In this document: piece after piece, positions 54,714 through 63,254 of the stretch
Numbering within the stretch: position 1 is the stretch's first letter
Layout of the letters: each line of letters starts with the position of its first letter
NCBI RefSeq assembly: GCF_000733945.1
Contig: NZ_JPOL01000003.1
Location: 124,001 to 188,000 of the forward strand
DNA length: 64,000 nt
Reading direction: 5' to 3'
Source of the DNA: Flavimarina sp. Hel_I_48
Lineage (GTDB): Bacteria; Bacteroidota; Bacteroidia; Flavobacteriales; Flavobacteriaceae
The notes under the pieces: model-generated
Told to the model about the DNA's origin: nothing
What the model saw: only the letters and a program-made list of their open reading frames with translations
Databases searched by the model: none
Position numbers and translations under genes: made by a program

Positions 54714-54740
54714 AAAAACGGACTGTTTTAGTCGGTTTTT
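54714..54740 (+). terminator. Second AGTCGG hairpin
   Basis: AAAAACGGACT-GTTTT-AGTCGGTTTTT, as the hairpin at 54438 but with one mismatch. It lies 95 bp before the helicase-like gene. It may stop upstream transcripts or be a repeat copy. Confidence 0.55.
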
Positions 54741-54834
54741 GATGCGTAAAACGAGGTTCCTATAAGTGAAATATAGATAGTACCTTTACATCTGATATTT
54801 ATACCGGCGATAAGCCGTCACTTCAATACAACTT

Positions 54835-55446
54835 ATGCCCTTTAAAAAATTACACCCGCAGTTACAGGAACTACTTGCCGAACAGGAAATAGACACGCCC
54901 ACCCCGTTGCAGCGCAAGGCGATCCCGGTCATTAAAAGCGGCGCCAATGTGTACTGCACGGCACCGGCGGCAAGTGGAAAAACCACTACCATGCTGCTTA
55001 CCACGCTGCACGAACTCAATTGCGAGGCGGTGGGCGAAGCACCCAGGGCCATTGTACTGGTAGAGAACAAAGAAAAAGCGCTTGAGCTGTACGACACATT
55101 TTTACGCTATACCCGGCACACATCGCTACGCGTGTATGTGGGCTATGAACGTTTGCATGTGGATATCCAGAAATCTGAGATTTTTATGGGTATTGATATT
55201 TTGATTTCCACCCCAAAAGCGCTGAACAAACTTTTATTGGCAAACGGAATGGCTGTTTCCGAAGTAAAAATTTTTAGTGTGGACGATGCGGAATTCCTAA
55301 CCAAACGCGACGTTTTTGCCGCCATGCTGTCGATTACCCAGCGCATCAAAAAAAGCCAGTATGTCCTTTACACCGAAGAAATGCACCCCATGCTGAAGCG
55401 TTTCAAAACCCATTTTATGGAATTTTCAAAAACGGTAAAGGTTTAG
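54835..55446 (+). CDS. Short DEAD/DEAH-box-like protein (N-terminal helicase domain only)
   Basis: A 203-residue protein with the first RecA-like half of a DEAD-box helicase. The Q-motif-like start is PTPLQRKAIPVI, the P-loop is APAASGKTTT (near 42-51), motif Ia/Ib region is IVLVENKEKALELYDTF, and the Walker B position reads VDDAEFL instead of DEAD. The C-terminal helicase half is missing, with no trace downstream, so it cannot act as a normal unwinding enzyme. Short proteins of this kind are seen in flavobacteria and may be ATP-binding RNA proteins. Confidence 0.8.
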   Translation: MPFKKLHPQLQELLAEQEIDTPTPLQRKAIPVIKSGANVYCTAPAASGKTTTMLLTTLHELNCEAVGEAPRAIVLVENKEKALELYDTFLRYTRHTSLRVYVGYERLHVDIQKSEIFMGIDILISTPKALNKLLLANGMAVSEVKIFSVDDAEFLTKRDVFAAMLSITQRIKKSQYVLYTEEMHPMLKRFKTHFMEFSKTVKV

Positions 55447-55526
55447 GCGTATTTAAAGAATAGCCTAGTTCGTATCAAACGAATAATAAACTTGAGCAGG
55501 ACGAAAAAAATTTTAGGTCAGATTTT

Positions 55527-56171
55527 ATGATGATACCCAAACTGCATTACCGGTCGCAGGGAAATTCCCCGGCAGAACATCTGGAAAACATTCAGAAGGC
55601 CTGTACTTCGGGTATTGAACTCGTTCGCCTGGACCTGCCGGAACGTTCCGAAAAGAAAGTTCTTAAAATCGCCCGGAAAGCACGGGAAATCACCGCGCAT
55701 TTTCAGACCCGTTTACTTATTGATACGCATTACAAAGTAGCCAAAGAGATAAAGGCCGATGGCGTGCACCTTTCCTCAAAGTCGGTCTCCCCTGCCCTGG
55801 TTCGTAAACATTTATATCCCTGGCAAATGCTGGGCGCCACCGCACATACGCTTGAAGAATGCGAACTTCTGCTTGCGGAAGAAGTGGATTATATCAGTTT
55901 AGGTCCGTACCGGAATTCAGCAACCCAAAAAAGCGATCTCACGGAACTGGGAATTGCCGGCTATACACTTATAACGGAAGCCCTGAATACCGAAACGCCC
56001 CTACTTGCTTTTGGTGGCATTACTACAGAAGATGTAAAAGAACTTCTCGCGGCCGGTGTTTCCGGGATTGTGGTGGGTGATGCCATTACAAAAGACTTTA
56101 ATTCCATACGCACCTTTAATCAACTCCTAAACGCTTCGGTCACCGAAGAGCAGCGCCATAGTTTTGAGTAG
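55527..56171 (+). CDS. Thiamine-phosphate synthase family protein
   Basis: A 214-residue TIM-barrel protein of the ThiE/TenI family. The phosphate- and pyrophosphate-binding parts fit: LLIDTHYKVAKEIKADGVHLSS (near 70-91), MLGATAHTLEECELLLAEEVDYISLGPYRNSATQ (near 103-136) and GGITTEDVKELLAAGVSGIVVGDAI near the end. ThiE joins the pyrimidine and thiazole parts of thiamine; TenI-like members have lost this activity. The usual Lys/Asp pair of ThiE (THxxDLDLAxxxxA) is replaced here, so TenI-like function is possible. No other thi gene is near. Confidence 0.82.
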   Translation: MMIPKLHYRSQGNSPAEHLENIQKACTSGIELVRLDLPERSEKKVLKIARKAREITAHFQTRLLIDTHYKVAKEIKADGVHLSSKSVSPALVRKHLYPWQMLGATAHTLEECELLLAEEVDYISLGPYRNSATQKSDLTELGIAGYTLITEALNTETPLLAFGGITTEDVKELLAAGVSGIVVGDAITKDFNSIRTFNQLLNASVTEEQRHSFE

Positions 56172-56408
56172 AAAGATCAAACAAACTTTCCGCAGGGGTT
56201 ACCATTAAGGAAACATTTCAGTGCGATGAAAAAGAATCCTTCCATAATATTATCGAGCATTTTATCTGATTGAACCGCAACATAGCGATATCAAGTCGCT
56301 AAGCACGGGCAATTCCTATAATCTGAAATACTTTAATAATATACTGACCTTAAGTTAGTTAATGTAAGTCTTAAAGCATATTTCTTTCTACACAGTTAAG
56401 TGTTTCTT

Positions 56409-56432
56409 AAAAATGAATGAACATTCATTTTT
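56409..56432. promoter_or_regulatory. TetR operator palindrome
   Basis: AAAAATGAATG-AA-CATTCATTTTT is a perfect 11-bp-arm palindrome ending 4 bp before the -7 box of the TetR gene. It covers the spacer to the -33 region, a good location for repression. Confidence 0.7.
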
Positions 56433-56436
56433 ATTG

Positions 56437-56444
56437 TATCTTTG
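56437..56444 (+). promoter_or_regulatory. -7 box (TATCTTTG) of the TetR gene
   Basis: TATCTTTG followed by TCC predicts transcription from about 56451 and thus excludes the ATG at 56417 as start. Confidence 0.65.
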
Positions 56445-56461
56445 TCCTTCAGAATTACTTG

Positions 56462-57046
56462 ATGGCAGCACTTCAAAAAAGCATTGACAAACGTAACGCA
56501 CTTATTCAGGCGACCATTGCATTGGTTAATAATAATGGTTTTCATGCAACACCCATGAGTAAAATCGCTAAAATGGCAAGTGTCTCCCCGGCTACCATTT
56601 ACTTATATTTTGAAAACAAACAGGATCTTGTAAACCAGACCTATATTGAAGTAAAAGAAATATTTACACAATATGCGTTTGCGACCTATCATGCCGATAT
56701 GCCGGTGGAAGAAGGATTTAAATTGATATGGAAATGCATTTCAGACTTTACACTTAATGATTGTAAACATGCGCTTTTTTTAGCGCAATGCGATAATACG
56801 CCTATAATTGATGAGGCGAGCAGAGATAAAGGCATAAAGCATTTACAACCCCTACTCGACTTATGGGATCGTGGTAAGCAGGAAGGAATTATAAAGCCGG
56901 TCTCTAATTATTTACTCTATGCCTATGCGATCAATCCCTTATCATTTTTGATGATTTCACAAAAGCGCGGCTCCTGCGTTATGCATAAAGCGCATCTGGA
57001 AGAAGCCTATGATGCGGCCTGGAGCAGTATTAAATGCAATAAATAA
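56462..57046 (+). CDS. TetR/AcrR-family transcriptional regulator
   Basis: A 194-residue repressor-type protein. The N-terminal helix-turn-helix is seen in KRNALIQATIALVNNNGFHATPMSKIAKMASVSPATIYLYFENKQDL. The C-terminal ligand domain is unremarkable. I use ATG 56462 because the promoter and operator lie upstream of it; an ATG at 56417 falls inside the operator. The nitroreductase gene follows 27 bp later, so the regulator probably controls itself, the nitroreductase and maybe the PfpI gene in response to an electrophile or drug. Confidence 0.9.
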   Translation: MAALQKSIDKRNALIQATIALVNNNGFHATPMSKIAKMASVSPATIYLYFENKQDLVNQTYIEVKEIFTQYAFATYHADMPVEEGFKLIWKCISDFTLNDCKHALFLAQCDNTPIIDEASRDKGIKHLQPLLDLWDRGKQEGIIKPVSNYLLYAYAINPLSFLMISQKRGSCVMHKAHLEEAYDAAWSSIKCNK

Positions 57047-57073
57047 GAACAAATAAATATCAAAATTGAATAT

Positions 57074-57706
57074 ATGGAATTATTAGATAAATTAAACTGG
57101 AGATATGCGGCAAAGGCCATGAATGGCGAGACCGTATCAGAAGATAAAGTGGAGCGCATCCTTGAAGCGGCGCGCCTCGCCCCTACTTCAAGCGGACTCC
57201 AGCCTTTTGAGATTTTCGTGATCAAAAATCAGGAGATCAAAGAGAAAATCAAACCTGTGGCCTGGAACCAGTCCGTAATAACAGATTGTTCCCACCTGCT
57301 TGTTTTTGCGGCCTGGGATACGTATACCGCAGAGCGTATCAACTATATGTTTGACCTTACAAATGAAATACGTGGCTTTAAAAACGAGGGCTGGGAAAAT
57401 TACCGCCAGCAGTTGCTTAGTTCCTATCCACAAAAAGATGAGGAAGTAAACTTCAATCATGCTGCCAAGCAGGCCTATATCGCGTTTTCACAAGCTATCA
57501 CGGCAGCCGCGTATGAAGAAGTGGATGCCACGCCCATAGAAGGTTTTGATCCTGAAGCGGTAGATAAGATACTGGGGCTTCGTGAAAAAGGACTGCGCAG
57601 CGCGGTCTTGTTGCCTTTGGGGTACAGAAAAGAAGAGAATGACTGGTTGGCAAAACTGGTCAAGGTCAGAAAACCTATGGAAGAATTAGTGACCGTAATC
57701 AACTAA
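57074..57706 (+). CDS. NAD(P)H-dependent nitroreductase
   Basis: A 210-residue flavoprotein of the NfsB/nitroreductase family. FMN-binding pieces are seen: RYAAKAMNGETV near 11-22, ARLAPTSSGLQPFEIFVI (33-50) and LREKGLRSAVLLPLGYRKEEND near 174-195. It reduces nitro compounds or quinones with NAD(P)H. It is co-transcribed with the TetR regulator, indicating inducible detoxification. Confidence 0.92.
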   Translation: MELLDKLNWRYAAKAMNGETVSEDKVERILEAARLAPTSSGLQPFEIFVIKNQEIKEKIKPVAWNQSVITDCSHLLVFAAWDTYTAERINYMFDLTNEIRGFKNEGWENYRQQLLSSYPQKDEEVNFNHAAKQAYIAFSQAITAAAYEEVDATPIEGFDPEAVDKILGLREKGLRSAVLLPLGYRKEENDWLAKLVKVRKPMEELVTVIN

Positions 57707-57865
57707 CTAAAAAATTTAGTTGCCGTTGCTATTAAACAACAATGGCTTAAATAATAGTAAATAGCTCAAAAAGCCTAAGAAAGAGCCTTTTTTACTTGAT
57801 AATGGATCATAAATACCTATAAATGAGCATTATAATCCAATAAGTACAAACTTAAATTGACGAAC

Positions 57866-58543
57866 ATGAAAATATTATTTGTATTAACATCGCATGACCA
57901 ACTGGGAGATACCGGTAAAAAAACCGGATTCTGGATTGAAGAATTCGCCGCTCCCTATTACACTTTGCTTGATAAAGGCGCTGAAATTACCGTGGCCACC
58001 CCTCAAGGCGGTGCGGCCCCTGTTGACCCCATGAGCGATTCTGAAGATAACAGTACAGAAGATACCAAGCGGTACAAAAAAGATGAGGAAGCGCAACAAA
58101 AGATAAAGCATACATTAGTGCTGGGTGATCTTATCGCAGACGATTATGACGCTGTATTTTATCCTGGTGGGCACGGACCTCTATGGGATCTGGCCAATGA
58201 CAAGAAATCCATTGCCTTGATAGAAAAATTCAATAAACAGGAAAAACCTATCGCTTTTGTTTGCCACGCTCCCGCTGCGTTAAAAAATGTGAAGACCGAA
58301 AATGGCGGACCACTTGTTAACGGTAAAAAAGTTACCGGTTTTACAAATTCTGAAGAAGAAGCGGTAGGCCTTACGGATATTGTTCCGTTTTTAGTAGAAG
58401 ATATGCTCAAATCAAACGGTGGCGATTATTCGAAGACCGAAGATTGGGGCGTACATGTTGTTGAAGATGGCAATCTGATCACCGGTCAGAACCCAGCGTC
58501 TTCAAAACAAGTCGCAGAAAAATTGCTTGAAGCCCTAAAATAA
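57866..58543 (+). CDS. DJ-1/PfpI-family class I glutamine amidotransferase-like protein
   Basis: A 225-residue protein of the DJ-1/PfpI superfamily, HSP31-like. The nucleophile Cys is in IAFVCHAPAAL near 133 with His next to it (CH), and the acidic partner is in YPGGHGPLWDL. HSP31-like members act as glyoxalase III or chaperones against methylglyoxal damage. ATG 57866 is chosen because relatives start MKILFVLTSHD; the TTG at 57857 would add three residues. It follows the nitroreductase gene by 160 bp, has its own terminator and may share its stress control. Confidence 0.92.
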   Translation: MKILFVLTSHDQLGDTGKKTGFWIEEFAAPYYTLLDKGAEITVATPQGGAAPVDPMSDSEDNSTEDTKRYKKDEEAQQKIKHTLVLGDLIADDYDAVFYPGGHGPLWDLANDKKSIALIEKFNKQEKPIAFVCHAPAALKNVKTENGGPLVNGKKVTGFTNSEEEAVGLTDIVPFLVEDMLKSNGGDYSKTEDWGVHVVEDGNLITGQNPASSKQVAEKLLEALK

Positions 58544-58567
58544 TAAGGAACGTTTTATTTATTGGTT

Positions 58568-58603
58568 AGCGCTTATCGGCAATTTGCCGGTAAGCGCTTT
58601 TTT
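58568..58603. terminator. Bidirectional terminator
   Basis: AGCGCTTATCGGCAA and TTGCCGGTAAGCGCT form a long stem with one mismatch, then T's. It separates the convergent PfpI and 2'-5' ligase-like genes. Confidence 0.87.
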
Positions 58604-58633
58604 GTATTTAATACATTATTCTATATTTAAAAC

Positions 58634-59179
58634 TTATTCAAGGAGAATATTATAATTTGAATCCCATGTTTTATTTGCACGTCTAGAAACCAGTGTTAAA
58701 TGCGTTACTTCAAAAGTTTTAATGTATTTTTTCTGCTGAAAATAAGCAAGGCTTTCCTGTAGCATTTTTGTTCCGGTGGTTTTAGAAATAGTGATATGAG
58801 CTGTTGTAGAAATGTTTATGGAAGATAACTTTCTGTGTAGTTCCCGTATCCATACAATTTTTAAAATTTGGCGAAGATGTTCCATCTCCTGAGAACGTTG
58901 AATGTTTAGGATTAACGTCTTCGAAGTATTTTCAAATATTCCAAAATCATTTATTTTTAATGGAAAGCATTTAGTATCTGATAATTGATGTAATGCGTTC
59001 AGCAGGAACTTTTCATACTCCATATCCATTTTAAACGCGGCAATCGTACAATGTGGTTTTGATCTGGAAAGTATTTGTCTTCCAAAAACGGTTTCAAATT
59101 GCTTTTTAAACGCAACTATTTCTGTAAAAACAGGTTCTGTCGGAACAATACGCAAGTTGTAAATTCTGATTTCAGCCAT
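58634..59179 (-). CDS. 2'-5' RNA ligase superfamily protein
   Basis: A 181-residue 2H phosphoesterase-like protein. The two HxT/S motifs are KPHCTIAAF (near 42-50) and TAHITISK (near 127-134), spaced as in LigT/ThpR proteins. These cleave or form 2'-5' links or cyclic phosphates in RNA. No other RNA repair gene is beside it, although a HAD protein of the RNA-repair type lies 4 kb away. Specific substrate unknown. Confidence 0.82.
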   Translation of the reverse strand: MAEIRIYNLRIVPTEPVFTEIVAFKKQFETVFGRQILSRSKPHCTIAAFKMDMEYEKFLLNALHQLSDTKCFPLKINDFGIFENTSKTLILNIQRSQEMEHLRQILKIVWIRELHRKLSSINISTTAHITISKTTGTKMLQESLAYFQQKKYIKTFEVTHLTLVSRRANKTWDSNYNILLE

Positions 59180-59271
59180 ATCTAAAGTTATGCATTTTTA
59201 CAACCTAATACACGTAGTTCGGCAATAACGGAGGTTTCAATTAATTTTTAACAATTAGTCTAAAAACACAA

Positions 59272-59299
59272 AAAAACCGACTAAAATAGCCGGTTTTTG
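59272..59299 (-). terminator. Terminator after the SDR gene (AGTCGG-like hairpin)
   Basis: AAAAACCGACTAAAATAGCC and GGTTTTT form a stem with one A-C mismatch and runs on both sides. Third copy of the hairpin class found at 54438 and 54714. Confidence 0.75.
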
Positions 59300-59317
59300 A
59301 GCCTGTTTAGCTGTTTT

Positions 59318-60055
59318 TTACCACGGACTAATATGTGGTGCTTCTTCGATTTCATGGCTAAAATACGTTCCATTTGCACCGTCTTCAGGAAGATCAATAT
59401 GCTCAAATAAAAAGTGTGCAGATTCTTCCACTGAAAAGGGCCCGCCGTGATTATTAAAGTCGGTCGCCGTATAACCGGGATCGATTACATTCACTTTAAA
59501 GTTTTCATCTTTCAGTTCGTAGGCCAGCACAATGCTGTACGCGTTGAGTGCCGATTTTGAAGGGCCGTATGCAGCGGTTTTTACCTCATTGTGTTCCCAA
59601 TTGGGATCTGCCTGTAGGGTAAGCGAACCCAGACCGGAAGTGATATTGCCAATACGCGGCTGGTCAGATTTCCTTAAAAGCTCCAGGAAAGCCTGGGTTA
59701 CATTGATGACGCCAAAAAAATTGGTGTCAAAAACCTCTTGCATGGTTTCAGGTTTTACGCTAACCGCTTTTTGATCGTAACCTCCCAGAATACCGGCATT
59801 ATTTACCAGAATATCCAGTTTTCCGAATTTTTCAGAAACCGTTTTAACAGCCGTTTTTATAGAATTTAAATCGGTTACATCTAGTTGTACAAGAGCTACC
59901 TGATCTAAACCCTCACTTTTAAGGGTTTCAACAGCTTCTGCTCCACGTTCCTTTGAACGACTTCCCAGAAATACATAATAGTCGTTTTTAAGCATAATCC
60001 TGGCCAATTCAAAACCTAAACTTTTATTGGCCCCTGTTATCAATACTGATCTCAT
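59318..60055 (-). CDS. SDR-family oxidoreductase
   Basis: A 245-residue short-chain dehydrogenase. The NAD(P) motif is ITGANKSLGFELA (6-18), then LDILVNNAGILGG (80-92). The catalytic triad is Ser in NITSGLGSL, Tyr in YGPSKSA and Lys two residues on. Arg or Lys after the first strand (GSRSKERGAEAV) suggests NADP. It reduces an unknown carbonyl compound. The AraC-type gene lies 70 bp upstream in the same direction and may control it. Confidence 0.93.
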   Translation of the reverse strand: MRSVLITGANKSLGFELARIMLKNDYYVFLGSRSKERGAEAVETLKSEGLDQVALVQLDVTDLNSIKTAVKTVSEKFGKLDILVNNAGILGGYDQKAVSVKPETMQEVFDTNFFGVINVTQAFLELLRKSDQPRIGNITSGLGSLTLQADPNWEHNEVKTAAYGPSKSALNAYSIVLAYELKDENFKVNVIDPGYTATDFNNHGGPFSVEESAHFLFEHIDLPEDGANGTYFSHEIEEAPHISPW

Positions 60056-60077
60056 AATTTATTTTTAATGTTTGACA

Positions 60078-60085
60078 CAAAGATA
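60078..60085 (-). promoter_or_regulatory. -7 box (TATCTTTG) of the SDR gene
   Basis: TATCTTTG on the minus strand, 23 bp before the start codon, gives the SDR gene its own promoter between it and the AraC-type gene. Confidence 0.55.
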
Positions 60086-60124
60086 GCAACCTACCCTAGG
60101 TGAATAATGGAAGACTTTAAGGGA

Positions 60125-61018
60125 TTAATGGTACATTTTCCGTATATGCTTTTTATAGGCCATTGGCGTAAATGCCGTATGTCTTTTAAAAAAGCGGTTA
60201 AAATACGATGCATCTTCAAAACCTAAACTAAAAGCAATCTCTTTCATAGATTCTTCCGTAAAATAAATAAGACGCTTGGCTTCAAGTACAATACGCTCTT
60301 GAATATGAGCAATTGCAGATTTACCACTTTGCTGTTTTACCGTATCGCCCAGATAGCCGGCAGAAATATTAAGATGCGCTGCGTAATGGGAAACCTCATG
60401 TTGCTCTCTGTACTTTTTATTAACCAAATCTAGAAATGTATGCAATACCAAAGATTCTGCCTGTTCTTTCAAATCATCATATTGTTCTGCATATAACCTA
60501 CTACAATAAATAAGAAAAATACTTACATACGAATGTAACATACTGTGCTGCCAATCTTTTTGACTTTGATATTCTGTATTTATATTTTCAAGAATTTCTT
60601 CAAGGAATTTAAAATCCGCCTCCTTTAAATGAAGCATATGGCCGCGGTGCGGATTCTGGATAATAGGTAGGTCTTTTAAATGTTGCGTATCAAGAGACAA
60701 AAACTCTTTGGTAAAATTCATATTAAAAACATGTAGCGCACAACTTTCTTCCTTTAACTGAATTTGGGATGGTTCTGTAAAATATAATTTGTGCTTTTGT
60801 AATTGATAAGGCTTCATATCAATCCAGTGCCGGCTAAATTCATCAACATCCAGAATTAAGGCAAAGAAATAATAATCCTTTCTATGCGGAATCAAAAAAT
60901 CTGAAGAAACAAGTTTTTCAATACTGTTATTTTTATGGATGCTGAAGATGTTATTACTCTTTTCAGGATCCGTTTTTAAAGTATAGTTGACAATTTTACG
61001 TTCTATATTGTATTCCAT
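60125..61018 (-). CDS. AraC-family transcriptional regulator
   Basis: A 297-residue regulator. The N-terminal 190 residues form a cupin-like ligand domain (FLIPHRKDYYFFALILDVD). The C-terminal AraC double helix-turn-helix is HLNISAGYLGDTVKQQSGKSAIAHIQERIVLEAKRLIYFTEESMKEIAFSLGFEDASYFNRFFKRHTAFTPMAYKKH. It may activate the SDR gene beside it, an arrangement common in flavobacteria. Confidence 0.92.
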   Translation of the reverse strand: MEYNIERKIVNYTLKTDPEKSNNIFSIHKNNSIEKLVSSDFLIPHRKDYYFFALILDVDEFSRHWIDMKPYQLQKHKLYFTEPSQIQLKEESCALHVFNMNFTKEFLSLDTQHLKDLPIIQNPHRGHMLHLKEADFKFLEEILENINTEYQSQKDWQHSMLHSYVSIFLIYCSRLYAEQYDDLKEQAESLVLHTFLDLVNKKYREQHEVSHYAAHLNISAGYLGDTVKQQSGKSAIAHIQERIVLEAKRLIYFTEESMKEIAFSLGFEDASYFNRFFKRHTAFTPMAYKKHIRKMYH

Positions 61019-61241
61019 ATTTTCTTTAAATTCTTACGCCTGATTAAATTTAAGATAGCATTTTTTAAAAATAAGGGTTTAATGAAAAAATCTGTGTCTG
61101 TTATTTACATTATAAAACTACCCGTTCCTACTTCTAAAATGGACTAAACGAGGGCCAGAATCTCAAAAGTTTTTTTATTGTTATATAAACTTGGATTTCA
61201 ATCAATTTGCTTATTTTTAAATACCATCAAACCAAAAAACT

Positions 61242-62348
61242 ATGAGCACGAGAAGGGATTTCCTAGAGAAGATTACGATTTCAGCCATTGGCTTACCTCT
61301 AATATACAATTCAACCAACTTATTTGCAGCAGCCACCCTCCATGAGGAGGGTGAAATCTTAAACGTCGCTATCCTGGGACTTGGTAGTTATGGAGAACGT
61401 GTTGCAGATGCCATGCAAGATTGTAAGCGGGCCAAGCTAGTGGGACTTATAAGTGGTACCCCGTCAAAACTGACCGAATGGGGCGCGAAATACAATATTC
61501 CGGAGAAAAATCGCTACAATTACGAGACATATGATCAAATCAAAGACAATCCTGATATTGATGCTGTGTATATCATAACGCCTAATGCATTGCACAAAGA
61601 AGCCGCATTGCGCGTTGCGAAAGCCAGCAAACATGTGATCTCAGAAAAGCCAATGGGCCTCAATGCCGAAGAAGGTCAGGCGATGATAGATGCCTGTAAA
61701 GCTGCCGGGGTACATTTACTCGTGGGTTACCGTCTCCATTTTGAGCCTAAAACGGTTGCGGTCATAAAAATGAGACAGGAGGGTGCCTTTGGGAAACTTA
61801 ACTTTTTTCAGGGACAGACTGGTTTTGATATTGGCGATCCCACCCAGTGGCGCCTGGATAAAGACCTTGCCGGTGGCGGATCCTTGATGGATATAGGAAT
61901 TTACTCGATCAATGGAGCGCGCTATATAACTGGTGAAGAACCTATCTGGGTCACCGCCCAGGAAACCAAAACAGAGCCGGAAAAATTTAAGGAAGGGGTA
62001 GATGAAACCATTCAGTTTCAATTGGGTTTCCCCAGTGGCATCGTGGCCTCTTGTCTTTCAACATACAACATGCGCTATTTAGACCGTTTTTACCTTGCCG
62101 GTGATGAAGGTTTTGCCGAAATGCAGCCCTCTACCGGTTACGGTCCTATAGAGGGTCGCACCCACAAAGGCAAACTGACTCAGCCTCATACTACCCACCA
62201 GACCTTACAAATGGACGGTATGGCAAGAATTATCTATGATAATGAGCAACCTATAGTTCCGGTTGATGGTGAGGAAGGCCTCAAGGATTTAAAAATCATT
62301 GATGCGATTTATAAAGCGGTGGAAACAGGCGAAAAAGTGGAGCTTTAG
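61242..62348 (+). CDS. Gfo/Idh/MocA-family oxidoreductase, exported
   Basis: A 368-residue NAD(P)-dependent sugar-type oxidoreductase. The N-terminus MSTRRDFLEKITISAIGLPL looks like a Tat signal (RRDFL), so the enzyme folds in the cytoplasm with its cofactor and is exported. The Rossmann motif is GLGSYGERVADAM (near 46-58); EKPMG near 136 contains the catalytic Lys. The C-terminal domain reads GGGSLMDIGIYSINGARYITGEEP. Similar proteins oxidise glucose or fructose-like sugars in the periplasm; substrate not known. Confidence 0.92.
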   Translation: MSTRRDFLEKITISAIGLPLIYNSTNLFAAATLHEEGEILNVAILGLGSYGERVADAMQDCKRAKLVGLISGTPSKLTEWGAKYNIPEKNRYNYETYDQIKDNPDIDAVYIITPNALHKEAALRVAKASKHVISEKPMGLNAEEGQAMIDACKAAGVHLLVGYRLHFEPKTVAVIKMRQEGAFGKLNFFQGQTGFDIGDPTQWRLDKDLAGGGSLMDIGIYSINGARYITGEEPIWVTAQETKTEPEKFKEGVDETIQFQLGFPSGIVASCLSTYNMRYLDRFYLAGDEGFAEMQPSTGYGPIEGRTHKGKLTQPHTTHQTLQMDGMARIIYDNEQPIVPVDGEEGLKDLKIIDAIYKAVETGEKVEL

Positions 62349-62375
62349 CCCTCAAAACTCCAGATTTTGATACAA

Positions 62376-62409
62376 AAAAGGCAGATAACGTGATTGTTAT
62401 CTGCCTTTT
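62376..62409. terminator. Bidirectional terminator
   Basis: AAAAGGCAGATAAC-gtgatt-GTTATCTGCCTTTT, perfect 14-bp stem, between the convergent oxidoreductase and UPF0173 genes. Confidence 0.9.
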
Positions 62410-62461
62410 CGCTTAAGTAAAATACTTGTGTATTATAATTGCTGTTTTACTTCCTGAAAAT

Positions 62462-63139
62462 TTAAACTTCTAAGGTTGCCCCTATTTCCACAAGATGAAG
62501 TTGCTTGTTAGCTTTCTTGAATTTTTCCTTCACTTCCTTATGATCAATTTCTATAAAGGGCAGCGCATCGTAATGTACTCCCATAACACGATCGCATTGT
62601 ACAAAATCACTTGCTATAATCGCGTCATCTGCTCCCATGGTCACAATATCGCCTATAGGTAAAATGGCAAGATCTATTTTTGCCCATTTAGGGATAAGCT
62701 GCATGTCCATTGTCAATGCGGTGTCACCGGCAACGTAGATGTTTTTTTCACCCATAAATATAAAGCCGCTGGCAATCCCGCCATAACTTCCGTCAGGGAA
62801 ACTGCTGGTATGAATGGCATTTACACATTTTACTTTTCCAAATTCAAACTCCCGCTGGCCGCCAGGGTTGAGTGGCATCGCCTTTAGGTCCTTGTCTGTA
62901 TAATGCTGGTAAATCTCAAAATTTGCCACAATGGTCGCCCCTGTATTTTTTGCGATCGCCTCAGCATCGAGGGTATGATCAAAATGCGCATGGGTAAGGA
63001 AGATATAATCCGCCTCCAGCTGCATGATATCTATCTTATCTTTTGAGAGTTCGTTCTGGGTGATAAAAGGATCAACAAGTATTTTCTTCCCTCCCATTTC
63101 AAGGGTGAAACTGTTTTGTCCGTAATAAGTAATTTTCAT
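62462..63139 (-). CDS. Metal-dependent hydrolase, UPF0173 (metallo-beta-lactamase fold)
   Basis: A 225-residue MBL-fold hydrolase. The metal site starts THAHFDHT (49-56) with His50, His52, Asp54 and His55; downstream metal ligands are His in AIHTSSF and Asp in VAGDTALTMDM and His near VMGVHYDALPF. UPF0173 proteins are widespread and cytoplasmic; the substrate is unknown. Start MKITYYGQNSFTLEM is normal for the family. Confidence 0.92.
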   Translation of the reverse strand: MKITYYGQNSFTLEMGGKKILVDPFITQNELSKDKIDIMQLEADYIFLTHAHFDHTLDAEAIAKNTGATIVANFEIYQHYTDKDLKAMPLNPGGQREFEFGKVKCVNAIHTSSFPDGSYGGIASGFIFMGEKNIYVAGDTALTMDMQLIPKWAKIDLAILPIGDIVTMGADDAIIASDFVQCDRVMGVHYDALPFIEIDHKEVKEKFKKANKQLHLVEIGATLEV

Positions 63140-63254
63140 AGTTTTTTATATTTCCACGAGTTTAAGGATTTAAGCTGATCTTCACTGTTAATGGACTATC
63201 AAAAAATGGAAAGGCCAAACCCTAAATGGAATAATTATAACTGTTTACAACTAC

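Noticed and set aside
54541..54740. Minus-strand reading frame of about 55 codons with protein-like sequence (KLKECGIDSAQFIEKGVSRH)
   Set aside because: It has no start codon, runs through a dispersed palindromic repeat and begins in a hairpin, so coding is unlikely.
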